Source: Coix lacryma-jobi var. lacryma-jobi (Eukaryota > Streptophyta > Magnoliopsida > Poales > Poaceae). Taken from it: a DNA stretch of 64,000 bases. The stretch spans positions 96,412,649-96,476,648 of the forward strand of contig CM019830.1 in NCBI GenBank assembly GCA_009763385.1. The letters run 5' to 3'. The position numbers and the translations under genes were made by a program. The notes under the pieces are model-generated. The model did no database searches. It was not told the origin of the DNA and worked only from the letters and a program-made list of their open reading frames with translations. Of this stretch, positions 20,587 through 29,989 are shown one piece after another; position 1 is the stretch's first letter; every line of letters starts with the position of its first letter.

Positions 20587-22600
20587 CTCTGCCGCGACTT
20601 CCCCCTCACGCAAGAAACGCATCGTGCCTCCTTCTCCCCTCCCTCATCTCCCCTCGGTAATTTCTCTCCCCCACCCACGTCCATTTTCTCGGTCTTCTGC
20701 TTCTCCTGTCTGCTCCTCTCCTCTCCTCCTTGTTGGAAAGCAAACACAGAAGAGAGCACCCATCCATGCCTCCTCTCCCTGCCCCTCCCCTCCTTTCTTC
20801 CTGGTCGAGCTAGAGCAGTAGCAGGTTCTCTCCGCTTCTTCCCCCTCCTTTTCCCCTATCCTTCCCTGGCCTCGCCTCTTCTTTTTCCTGGCGACCAGAG
20901 ACCGCGGCTCCTGCGCATCGTTCCTGCTCGCCCTTCTTTCTTTGCCAACGAGCGGCAAGGCAGCATGGCCTGCAGCGCAAGCAGCCACCCCAACCAGCAG
21001 GCCAGCGGATGCAGGAGGGTAGGCCAGCACTAGCGCTAGCTCGAAACCCTAGCCCCATCTCCCTCTCCTCCCCGGCCGAGGGCCATTCGCGCCGCCTTGG
21101 CCCTCGCACGTGGCCGAACTCCTCCGGAGCTTTACTGGCCAAACCAACCCGCCGCATAGCTCTCCTAGGGTTCGTTGAACACGACGCGCACGCCATTTTG
21201 GTCGGCAATCGCCGGAAGCGGCCTGGCCGAGCCACACACCGCCGCCGCCGCCCCCGCCATAGAGCTCGTCGCCGCGAGCTACGACCACCCATGAGCCAAA
21301 CCATCACCACCTACCGGTCCGCCTCGTCGAGATGAACTCACTGAGCCCAACCTCGCCGACGGCGAGAAATCGCCGGTCAACCCTCATCCCCTGTTCGGCT
21401 CACACCGACAGGTGGGCCCCATTGACCTAGTCGGCCCCGCACGTCAGCCACCCCGAGTCTATGGGCCGAGTCCATGAAAGGCCCAACCGGAATTTCAAAT
21501 GTTTTTCTTTTTTCTTTTATTTTCTAGAAAATCTTGTTTAATTTGTGTAGCATGCTTTAATGATCCCAATGGAGTGCTTCCAGTTTTGTTGATTTGTTCA
21601 TAAGTTGATCTATCAGGGAAAAATGTGAAAGTATTTTTGGTAGAAGTTTATGGTGCTATTTTTTTTAATTCAGTTTATGAGCATATTGTTAAATAAATAG
21701 TTTACATGCTTTCTGATTAAGTTAATTCATAGCAAAAATTGTGTATGCTTTTTATCAGTTTATGTATTTGTGAAAAATTTATGAGGGCCTGCTTTTTGTA
21801 GAAAAAGTATCTATTTAGATTAAATTCCTTTTAGCTGTTTTCTTAAAATAATTGTTAATAGAAATATGTGTGGAAATAAAATATGAGAAAATTTATATAG
21901 TCTCTATGTACTATGTTCAAGTTGAGAAAAATACTATGCATGAGTTGTTGTGTGGAGAATTAAGGAGTTGTAGTACAATGTGTTTTTTCTGTGAAATTCA
22001 TGCAGGAAATAATATAAGGTTGTTGTTCATGGAACTTTCTTGATAATATGAAATATGGAGTAGAATCTAGGAAAAATATAGAACTGGGGATTGCACCCTT
22101 TTTCCAGTAGGGTTGCAGTTCAAAGGTTTTATTTGAAAATAAAATTGTTTATTTTGTGTAGATTTACATGTTCTGCTTTAGCAGTAATTTTTCTCTGCAG
22201 TGAAGTGGTTATAGGTAGATGAGCTAGGAAAAATATGAAATTGGTTGTTTGACACTTTTCAAAGAAGAGTCAGTTCAAAGTACCTTTTTGGCAGTTTGTT
22301 TCATTTTTTTTATCTGCTATTCATAATTTATCTCTTGCTGAAATTGTACAGTGGAGTCCAGTGGGTATAAGTCACTTACTGTAATTTTTGTGGATTTTTC
22401 TGAATTCAGAAAAATGTACTTGCTGTTCAAACCTTGATTTCTTTTGATTTAATAAATAGAAAATAGTTGAATTAATAGTTTTGTTTAATACAGTAAATAA
22501 TGTTTTTCCTCAATGTCAAAAGTGGTTCAACAATTTGGTCTTGTTGGTTTTCAAGAAATGTTTACATTACATACCATCATGCACCGTGCATTATTTATTT
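20587..22600 (+). other. LongLTR-1: GC-rich block and AT-rich spacer
   Basis: 20587-21480 is CpG-rich with many chance ORFs on both strands. 21480-22600 is AT-rich and has no ORF worth calling. The same GC-block-then-AT-block order is found in the three other long LTRs (8140-9060, 31790-32900, 35600-37600), so it is a lineage feature. It probably covers promoter, leader and first intron. Confidence 0.6.
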
Positions 22601-22619
22601 ATTTACCGTATTGCAATAG

Positions 22620-23858
22620 GGTCGACAGCCTCGGAGACCGAGCCAGAGCAAGAAGTAAACGCCGCGCCGGAGATCCAGGAGGTGTCGCGGAGCGAGGAGA
22701 CCGACCCTGCAGCAGAAGCTAACTTGCCCGAGTGCCCCTCTCACGAGGCATCGGTCTTGTCCCAAGGCAAGCCCCGGAGCATTCTAAGCCTCCCAGCTTT
22801 TATAATTAATTCAATTGAGTTTTTCTTTATATTGTGATGCATTAGGTATAGGAGTTAATTGATCCTAATTGCTGCATTGTCATTCCTTGATTATTGTTTA
22901 TCCCTGCCTTGCTATCCTGTTATTTATTTAAAATATAGAATTGCTTAGTCTGCTTAATAAAAGTAGTAATTAAGGATGTTCCGTAATACCCCTGGTGGGT
23001 ATTTACCGGATCACAGTTGGCTATATTTGCTATCGTGGTTAAGAACCTGAGTAGTATGAAATACGGTCAACTGGAAGGCAAGGCACCAAGTTGGAACTTG
23101 GGGGCAACTCGTCCGTTGGATCGTGTAGGTTTGTATCGATGATGGCCCTCGTTCATTTTTGAAAGCGCCCTTTTACTTAGGGTTTTCGGTGCCGTAATCA
23201 CCGATCCTGAAGCCGGTTAGACGCTGTTCGGGCCGGTCTCAACCCGCGTCACACCCTCTAGTATGGAAACACGATCTGCCTCGGGATGGCCATCGTTTAG
23301 TTCCAATTGGGTGGTCCGTGCTGTGAGCCGCGACGATTACCACCACGAACAGTATCGAGCGGTTCCCGAATGCATGGACCCGACGGGGAAAGTGTGGGTT
23401 TGTATTAAAGGTTTCTCGCCAGCTGGTTTGTAATTCGATTCGAGTCGCCGTCTCCCCCGGTTAGTGGGAAACTCTGTCAAGCTTCACCACGAATGTGATG
23501 TTTAAGGTTCAACTAAAATGTGGACAAGTCAACCTGATATGGTTATATTATTGATTGTTAGACTCAGGTGGATGTGATAGTTCAGGTGCAAACTTAGAAT
23601 AAGAGATAGGCTTAAAATTTGACTGCTCATCTGTACCATTAAATATTACTCCCCTTAATTTGAGCTTTCCGCAACTAAATCTTCCCAGCTCCATCAAAAA
23701 GGCCTTGCATACCCTTGGTGTCTTTATTTTCAGTTGGACAGGTAAGTCTAGCTAAGTACATTCCCGTACTCAGGGTTTATTCCGTTGTTGTAGATGGCCA
23801 GGTTTACTACGGCTATTGTAAGCACTGTCTCTACCCCGTGGAGGGTGATGAGGAGTAG
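22620..23858 (+). CDS. Putative spliced mini-gene in LongLTR-1
   Basis: Exon A (22620-22766) follows TGCAATAG. It encodes an acidic stretch and then LPECPSHEASVLSQ, ending CAAG|GCAAGC. Exon B (23794-23858) follows GTTGTTGTAG and encodes GQVYYGYCKHCLYPVEGDEE plus a stop. The join across the 1027-bp GC-AG intron is phase 1 and recreates the same Asp codon. Cys and His spacing (CX2H-X15-CX2C) is identical to LongLTR-2, although the two LTR families differ extensively elsewhere. This is the main support for a protein-level function. No start-codon exon was found. Confidence 0.62.
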
Positions 23859-24264
23859 GACTAGGGCCGGGTCATCCAGAAGCTTCTCCTTTTCTTTTGC
23901 TGGACTTAGACTATTGGTGGCACATTATTTAAAAAAGGAGGAGTGAGTTATCCAAAAACAATGTCTTATTTGGATCACGTGTGTGGTGGTCATGTTTCAA
24001 ACTTATTTAAAGCTTCCGCACTTTCGAACTCAGTGTTGTAATAACTTTTAAGATTTCGCACTCTGATGTTAATTTCAATTTCGATTATCGACTGTTGTAT
24101 CCTTGCGAATGTGGTACTTGAACGATGCGATCCTGTCTGTTGTACGATGTTTGAAATCCTTCGAGATTTCCGGACTACCGGAGTTATATGGGTTCAAGTA
24201 TGAGTTGGATTTGGCTAAGATGGTACTTGAGCTCTTATAATTTGGATGGTTCCGCCATAGTTCA

Positions 24265-25463
24265 CGGGTTTGTACCGCGGACTGTCCGCCGTTCACTTGA
24301 CAGTGAACAGTCGGGGGGCTGCGCCTGACTGACCTTGCAGAAACCCGATGTCCGGACTGTCCGCCGGTCTGACCGCGGACTGTCCGCGACTACACAGAAA
24401 GCACAAAACTACACGGTTCCAAAACCAAAATCGATTCGATCTCAACCAAATTGAAAGGGACTTCGATCAAACTCCTCCCAGGTGTTCCTCTACGTATTGG
24501 GGTGCTAATGCTAAGAAATCATCTCACCAAACCAAGTGAATCAAGAGAAATCACAGGATCACCGGAAAGGGGGGAAGAACGAAGAACGAACGCTAAATCA
24601 GCCCGATCTATGGATTCGTGAGGTTAGGGAGAAATCCTCATGGAAAGAAGGGCCTCATGACCAAGAATAAAATGATTCAAGTGGAATCGAAAACCATCTC
24701 GCGGTGGGGGAGAACAAGGCAAATCTCCGAGAGATGAAAAACCGAAACGCGAAGAACACCAACTCAAAACGCAAATCGATCCGGGATTTCAACCGTGTGG
24801 CTACCACACGAGACAATCGTGAGATTACGGTCTCACTTCCTAAAAATCCCAAAGCACAAAGGTATGATTGGAGTCTCTCTGTGGATCGCTAGCAGTAAGG
24901 TATGATTAGAACCTAAGCGGGGGCAAGAGAGAGAGAGAGCTCAGGAACAAATGACTGCTAGGATAAGAGAGAGAGGAGGGGAGCCTCTCTTATTTATGGC
25001 CTAATAACAATAGTCCCCTCCTACTCCTATATACAAGAGCAAAGCAGCCAACTCTAGGGTATCCCGGTCCAACTCTGCTGGTTGACGATTCGACAGCCAC
25101 GTGCCTTCCTCATCCTTAGCTTCGCCTCGACGCAAGCCTCAGGATGCCGCCACGTGCCGCCCTGTCGACCACTGCTCCTTCCTCGTGGATAGCTGCGCCA
25201 GCCTCTCCATGCCGCCACGCGTCGAACGTCCTTTTTGTAGACCTCCCCCGGTTTTGAGGCCGAAACTGGGAAACCTGGCCTTCCTCGGTTTTTGAGGCTG
25301 AAACAGGGAAAACCTGTCCTCCGGCTTGAGTTTTATTGACCCAAACTCAGAACCCGCGAGCCCAGGTTTTGAGGCCCAACCTAGAACCCCGTCCTCTCCC
25401 GAGTTTTGAGGCCCAAACTCAGAAACCGGCCACCTGCGGATACATGGGTGTATGCCGAGTCTC
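24265..25463 (-). repeat. Copia-1 5' LTR, segment 2
   Basis: Resumes the LTR interrupted at 4521. Contains GGACTGTCC motifs, a minus-strand TATA region (rc of ATTTATGGCC near 24990) and degenerate hairpins of the GGTTTTGAGGCC type (25245-25425). It breaks at Copia-2. Confidence 0.82.
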
Positions 25464-25745
25464 TGAGTGATGAGTGATTGTCAACTAGGATAATGCGCAT
25501 GTTCTTTGGCTTGTGTTGTGCAGGTGTCGAGCACGGATACAGTGATCAAAGGCAAGGTGAAGGTCAAGTAGAGACGTGCCGTGCCGATGGACCGAGAGTG
25601 GCGAAGGGCGAACGTGAGGCTTGGACCGAGGGACCGTTGGCCTGAGGATCAGCTGTGGTGGCTGACAGCCTGGGACATCGACGAAGCGAAGACTTGCGGT
25701 GGGACGGGGTGCACGGGCGGTGCATCCCTTCTACGGCTCGGTTTG

Positions 25746-26010
25746 GTGGTTGAGCCACAGAAAAACCACCGAGTGGACGGTTTCCAGGTTTGGGCCTCAA
25801 AACCTGGGTGCTAATGGTTTCCGAGTTTGGGCCACAAAACTCGGGCTGAGGACTATTTCCAGGTTTGGGCCTCAAAACCTGGGTGCTGCGGGTTTGCTGA
25901 GTTTGGGCCACAAAACTCAGGCGTAGGTCGGCTGGTTTCCCGGTTTGGGCCTCAAAACCGGGGGTTGGCTGTGAAGGCTGGTTTCCCGGTTTGGGCCATA
26001 AAAACCAGGG
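25746..26010 (+). repeat. Array of six LTR hairpins with compensating stems
   Basis: Hairpins lie at 25784-25807, 25821-25844, 25859-25882, 25897-25920, 25939-25962 and about 25985-26009, with start spacing of 37-46 bp. Each is an 8-bp stem closing a GGGCC(T/A)CA loop. The outer stem differs between units (CCAGG/CCTGG, CCGAG/CTCGG, CTGAG/CTCAG, CCCGG/CCGGG) yet pairs in each; the sixth has one mismatch. A divergent inverted pair at 25746-25770 may be a seventh. The loop side contains TGGGCC, the site II element bound by plant TCP factors. The array is about 200 bp upstream of the TATA-like box. Confidence 0.8.
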
Positions 26011-26205
26011 TGCGACGTCCGGGAAAGGACAAGCAGAGCAGTGGTGGCACGTGGCGGCAATCGGTGAGGTTGCGTCGAGGCAACGCTACTAGTTGTGCGG
26101 GCGTGGCCGTCGGATCACCACCTACCGCGAGTTGGTCCAGAATAACCCTAGGGTTTAGCTGGTTCGCTCTGTAATTAGTGAGGGGTAGAGTAGGAATTAG
26201 AATTA

Positions 26206-26217
26206 GGATAAATAGAG
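26206..26217 (+). promoter_or_regulatory. Copia-2 TATA-like box
   Basis: GGATAAATAGAGGG lies where the related Copia-3 LTR has CTATAAATAAGAG (rc of 31055-31072). It is the likely core promoter, dividing U3 (about 750 bp) from R-U5. Confidence 0.6.
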
Positions 26218-26803
26218 GGAGACACCCTCCTCCCATTCCATCTCAGTCATTTGCTCTTTGCTTCTAGGGTTTCCAGCTCTCCCAATCCCCTGTTGTAGTT
26301 AGCTGAGATCCGCAGAGAACCATACCTCTGTGTACTGGAGATTTTGAGGAAGTGAGACCGTAACCTCACTGTTGTAGCGTGTGGTAGCCACACAGTTGCA
26401 GATCGATGACTTGATTCGCGTTTTGTTCGTGTTCTACGCGTTCTTCGTTTCTCCACGATTTTCCCGTCACTCGATCTCCCTCTATATTGCGTCTTTGCAA
26501 AATCCGTTTGAATCAACTTGTTCTTTATAGTGAGGAGATCATTTCCACCGAAGGAATTCATCTAACTCCTCACGAACAAGTAGATCGGGTTGATTTCGTT
26601 TTCGAGGCGCTTTTTTGTTCATACTCCTCCCCTTTCGATTTCTCGGTGATTGAATCGATTTGAGCGGATGATTTCTTGGGGATAGTCTCCTAACTACCCC
26701 GTGATCATCTTCTCCAAGTTTGGGAAAGTGGGATTGAGTTTTGATTCGGATTTGGGAAGAGTTGTGTGAGGGGCGACCAAAATCGCAATCACTGGGCGGT
26801 CGC

Positions 26804-27062
26804 GGACAGTCCGCGGTTTGACCGGCGGACAGTCCGCGCGTCGGGGATCAGCCGGATCCGTGGCTGTGTTCTTTGGATGGGTTACTGTTTTTACATCGGC
26901 GGACAGTCCGCAGTGTAAAGCCGCGGACAGTCCGAGAAGGGTCCAGGGAACTTCAGCAGTACTGTTGTTTTTCTCTTTTGACCGGCGAACTGTCCGCCAT
27001 CCCCTCGTGGACAGTTCGCAGTAGGGGCGGACAGTCCGGGACCTCAGGGCCGGACAGTCCGC
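26804..27062 (+). repeat. GGACAGTCC motif array in the LTR
   Basis: Six exact copies of GGACAGTCC (usually inside GCGGACAGTCCGC) and two one-base variants occur within 260 bp, at about 26804, 26825, 26901, 26924, 27028 and 27052, with variants near 26986 and 27009. The motif also recurs, as GGACTGTCC, in the inverted LTRs at 4380-4520, 24290-24400 and 30235-30480. It is nearly self-complementary. Function unknown. Confidence 0.75.
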
Positions 27063-27476
27063 GAATCGACTGTGTGTTGCGTTTTAGTGCGTTTGCTCTC
27101 CCGGCTTCTTCGCTTGGTTTCCGGACTTTCCGTTTAGCCCTATAGTTGATCAAGGAACCTCTCTAGGTATCTTTGCTACTTGTTAGCATAGGTATTTGGG
27201 GATTTCTCGATGTAGCCGTCTATCTATGTTCGGGACTTGATTTTTGAGGGTCGAACTTGTTTCGGTGCTTTTGCCGTTTGGTTTGCTATCGCTTTGTGGT
27301 GCCTCGCTGTGATCCTAGGGATCATCCACCCTCTTCCAAGGGTCGTGGGCATCACGGTTTTGATCGAAGCTCTTGGGGTTGATTTTGGGACAAAAGGCCA
27401 AAGTTTTGAGAGAAATTTTTGAGCTCCCATTCACCCCCCCTCTGGACGCCTTGCTATTGCATTCTCGGTCCTTCAA

Positions 27477-27496
27477 TTGGTATCAGAGCGGGTTAA
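27477..27496 (+). promoter_or_regulatory. Copia-2 primer binding site
   Basis: TTGGTATCAGAGCGGGTTA follows the LTR end by one base. It is the initiator-Met tRNA type PBS. Confidence 0.92.
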
Positions 27497-27538
27497 GGAT
27501 CTTCCACCTTAGCCGGTTCCAGATCCATAGAAGGCGAC

Positions 27539-29042
27539 ATGGATCGCGGCGTGGGCAAACCACCGTTCTTTGATGGGACGAACTATGCGTATTGGAAGAT
27601 ACGCATGTCGGCCTATCTGCAGAGTATTGGTGCTTCCATTTGGGATATTTGCAACTCTGCCGATTATGTGGTTTTGGCTGCTCGTGTCACTCAGCGTCAG
27701 ATCGATGAGCACGATGCCAATAGCTGAGCTCGTAATGCTCTTTTCTCCTGTTTGAGCATGTCCGAGTTTGATCGCATTTCTCACCTCGCTACGGCTCGGG
27801 AGATTTGGGCTACCCTCATGCGTTTCCATGAGGGAACCTCTCAAGTCAAAACCCGTCTCTACGAGTCGTTCAAGCGAGAGTATGAGAACTTTCGACATAT
27901 GCCTGGTGAGAGCATAGAAAGTTTTTTCGCTCGCTTTTAGGTGATTGTCAACAGGATGAGGGCTAACAAGGAGCTGTTGCCTTTCGATGCATACTCTTGA
28001 TCGATAGGTGTGGGATTCCAAGGTTCAGGCAATCATCGAATCGCCTAACTATGAGACCCTCATGTGCGACGAGCTCTTCAGTAAGCTCAAGCCCAGTGAG
28101 ATTGATGCCATGGCGAGGGCTTCTTATGAAAGTCCTTCTGGCCCGTCGATGGCTTTGGTTTTTGGCTCTTCTGCTAACCCCTTTGGAGGCTTTGCACTAT
28201 CTTCTCTTCTTTCTTTCACAAAGGAGCAGCTAGAGTTCATGGGGGATGACGAGTTGGCATTGCTCGCCAACCGGTTCTCGCGGTTTCACAACAACCGCAT
28301 GAACCGTTGCCACAGAGGAGGACGCTCGGGATGTTTCGAGTGCGGCGACCCCAACCACTTCATCGCCAATTGCCCGAAGAAGAACAAGCAGACCTTTGGC
28401 AAGGCGGACCATGGGCACAAGTACGACTCTGGCAAGCACAAGGAGAAGTACGTCCCCGCGAAGCACAAGCGAAAGGGCGGCTTCGATAAGGAGTACATCA
28501 AGACGAAGTACTTGGAGAAGGCCCAGGCTGAGCAGCGTGCGTTCTTCACCACGCTCAGCGACGTCGACGACTCAGATGACGACTCCGCTTCCTCAAGCGA
28601 CGACGAGTCCGAGAACAAGAAGAGGATCGAGGACAAGCTGAACGACCTCTGCTTCTTCGCCGACAACGACGGCTTCTGCACCATGGCCCTCGGCAAGGAG
28701 GTCGACGGCGAGCTGGTGGACACTCCTCGCAACGACGACGACGACGACACCTCCCAGGTATCTCAGACCCCCGACGAGCTTTCTGCTGAGGTCGAGAAAC
28801 TTACTACCGCGCTCCTTAGTCAGGATAAGTTGCTTAGGCGTGCCGCTAGAGAGTGCAAGTAGTTTAGGCAGAAGTGGGAGGATACGGTGAAGGAACTTGA
28901 GTCTATCAAGTCCACCGTAGTTTTTACCGAGGAGGAAGAGTGTGAGATGTGCTCCACACACATGACTGACCTTCTCACTTTGAGAAGCAAGTATGTTGTG
29001 TTGGTAGGAGAGGTGGATGAGCTGAAGGCTAGATCTTTGCTG
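27539..29042 (+). pseudogene. Copia-2 gag, truncated and stop-ridden
   Basis: Starts MDRGVGK at 27539 and aligns with the Copia-1 gag: UBN2-type N-terminus (FDGTNYAYWKIRM), zinc knuckle CFECGDPNHFIANC near 28340, a Lys-rich then acidic region, and a coiled-coil tail. Stops: TGA near 27724, TAG at 27938-27940 (Gln in Copia-1), an in-frame TAG near 28004, and TAG at 28860-28862. A local frame disturbance occurs near 27990-28005. The reading ends at about 29042, where a deletion joins it to LTR sequence. Non-functional. Confidence 0.87.
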
Positions 29043-29451
29043 TTGGGTGTGTGTTGCGTTTTAGTGCGTTTGCTCTCCCGGCTTCTTCGCTTGGTTTCCG
29101 AACATTTCGTTTGGCCCTAGAGTTGATCAAGTAACCTCTCTAGGTATCTTTGCTACTTGTTAGCATAGGTATTTGGGGATTTCTCGACATAGCCGTCTAT
29201 CTACGTTCGGGACTTGATTTTTGAGGGTCGAACTTGTTTTGGTGCTTTTGCCGTTTGGTTCACTATCGCTTTGTGGTGCCTCGCTGTGATCCTAGGGATC
29301 ATCCATCCTCTTCCAAGGGTCGTGGGCATCATGGTTTTGATCGAAGCTCTTGGGGTTGATTTTGGGACAAAAGGCCAAAGTTTTGAGAGAAATTTTTGAG
29401 CTCCCATTCACCCCCCTCTAGTCGCCTTGCTATTGCATTCTCGGTCCTTCA
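29043..29451 (+). repeat. Copia-2 3' LTR fragment
   Basis: Matches 27070-27475 of the 5' LTR, ending GGTCCTTCA. The junction lies in a short GTGTGT-rich microhomology between gag and LTR, pointing to illegitimate recombination. Confidence 0.85.
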
Positions 29452-29912
29452 CCACCCCGAGTTTTGAGGCCCAAACTCGGAAACCATCAAGGGTAGATTT
29501 TTGAGGTTCAACTACCAAACCTGCGCCGAAGACGGGATGTGGTTCGCACACCCCAAGTTCCAGCACCGATGCCGCAGCATGTCCAGCCTCCACGCCAGGC
29601 ACAGTGCATTCGCCTTCCTTCTCGGCCTCCCGCTAAGTGTCACGACGCCATCACCTTCCTCCGACTCGGCCGATGCACCTCACATCCCCATGTGCTCTTG
29701 CTTGCCGATGCCACATGCCAGCTACCACAGCTGGTCCTCAGGTCTCCCAGTCCATCGGTCCTCAGGTCTGCCCTTCACCGCTCCCGGTCCGTCGACATGG
29801 CACGTCTCTAGTTGACCTTCACCTCACCTTCGACCACTGTCTCCGAGCTCCGCACCTGCACACCAACACAGCCAAGAGACATGTTGCCCATTGACCGATC
29901 ACTCATCACTCA
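29452..29912 (-). repeat. Copia-1 5' LTR, segment 3
   Basis: Reverse complement matches the first roughly 480 bp of the Copia-2 LTR. Its right end is CATCACTCA (minus strand TGAGTGATG, the LTR start). With segments 1 and 2 it totals about 2.05 kb, matching the 2.0 kb of the intact family LTR. Confidence 0.83.
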
Positions 29913-29989
29913 GGACGGGAACCACAAGGGCACATATCAACCTTGTGTTCACAAGGTAGAGAAGATCCTTAACCGGCTCGGATACCTAT
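29913..29989 (-). other. Copia-3 internal remnant with PBS
   Basis: Only 77 bp separate two same-orientation LTRs. The right part is a PBS-like site (minus strand AGGTATCCGAGCCGGTTA) plus the start of the leader, matching 4104-4141. The left part (rc of CAAGGGCACATATC and neighbours) is probably the pre-LTR end of the internal region. This is therefore a deleted internal region and the layout is LTR-remnant-LTR-gag. Confidence 0.65.

Larger units (their letters stand above)
4522..24264 (+). mobile_element. LongLTR-1: solo long LTR (about 4.7 kb) hosting LongLTR-2
   Basis: Segment 4522-5535 begins AGTAACACCCC (first base presumably T in the ancestor) and resumes after LongLTR-2 at 20587, ending near 24264. 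It is related to the long LTRs of LongLTR-2 and -3: TGTAACACC start, a GC-rich block (20587-21480), an AT-rich middle (21480-22600), and the mini-exons described separately. No PBS, gag or pol is present, so it looks like a solo LTR. The flanks gcccg (4517-4521) and cgggt (24265-24269) do not form a TSD. The right boundary is inferred by comparison with the uninterrupted Copia-3 LTR. Confidence 0.75.
25464..27475 (+). repeat. Copia-2 5' LTR (2012 bp)
   Basis: Starts TGAGTGATGAG and ends GGTCCTTCA, the LTR being followed at once by the PBS. It contains a hairpin array, a TATA-like box, and a GGACAGTCC array in order along the sense strand. Confidence 0.9.
25464..29451 (+). mobile_element. Copia-2: internally deleted Copia element
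   Basis: Complete 5' LTR (25464-27475), PBS, most of gag, then a direct jump into the last 405 bp of the 3' LTR. Everything from late gag through pol and most of the 3' LTR is gone. It sits in inverted orientation inside the Copia-1 LTR, a relative of the same family. The flanks gtctc (25459-25463) and ccacc (29452-29456) do not match, so the original 3' boundary or TSD was lost or exchanged. Confidence 0.85.

Noticed and set aside
21009..21335. ORFs around 20582-21335 as a host exon captured in LongLTR-1
   Set aside because: No recognisable domain, and the same GC-block position recurs in all long LTRs here; more likely leader or promoter sequence.
25746..26010. CRISPR-like array (regular repeats with spacing)
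   Set aside because: Repeat units are themselves inverted repeats of variable sequence with short, unequal spacers, in a plant LTR; no cas genes.
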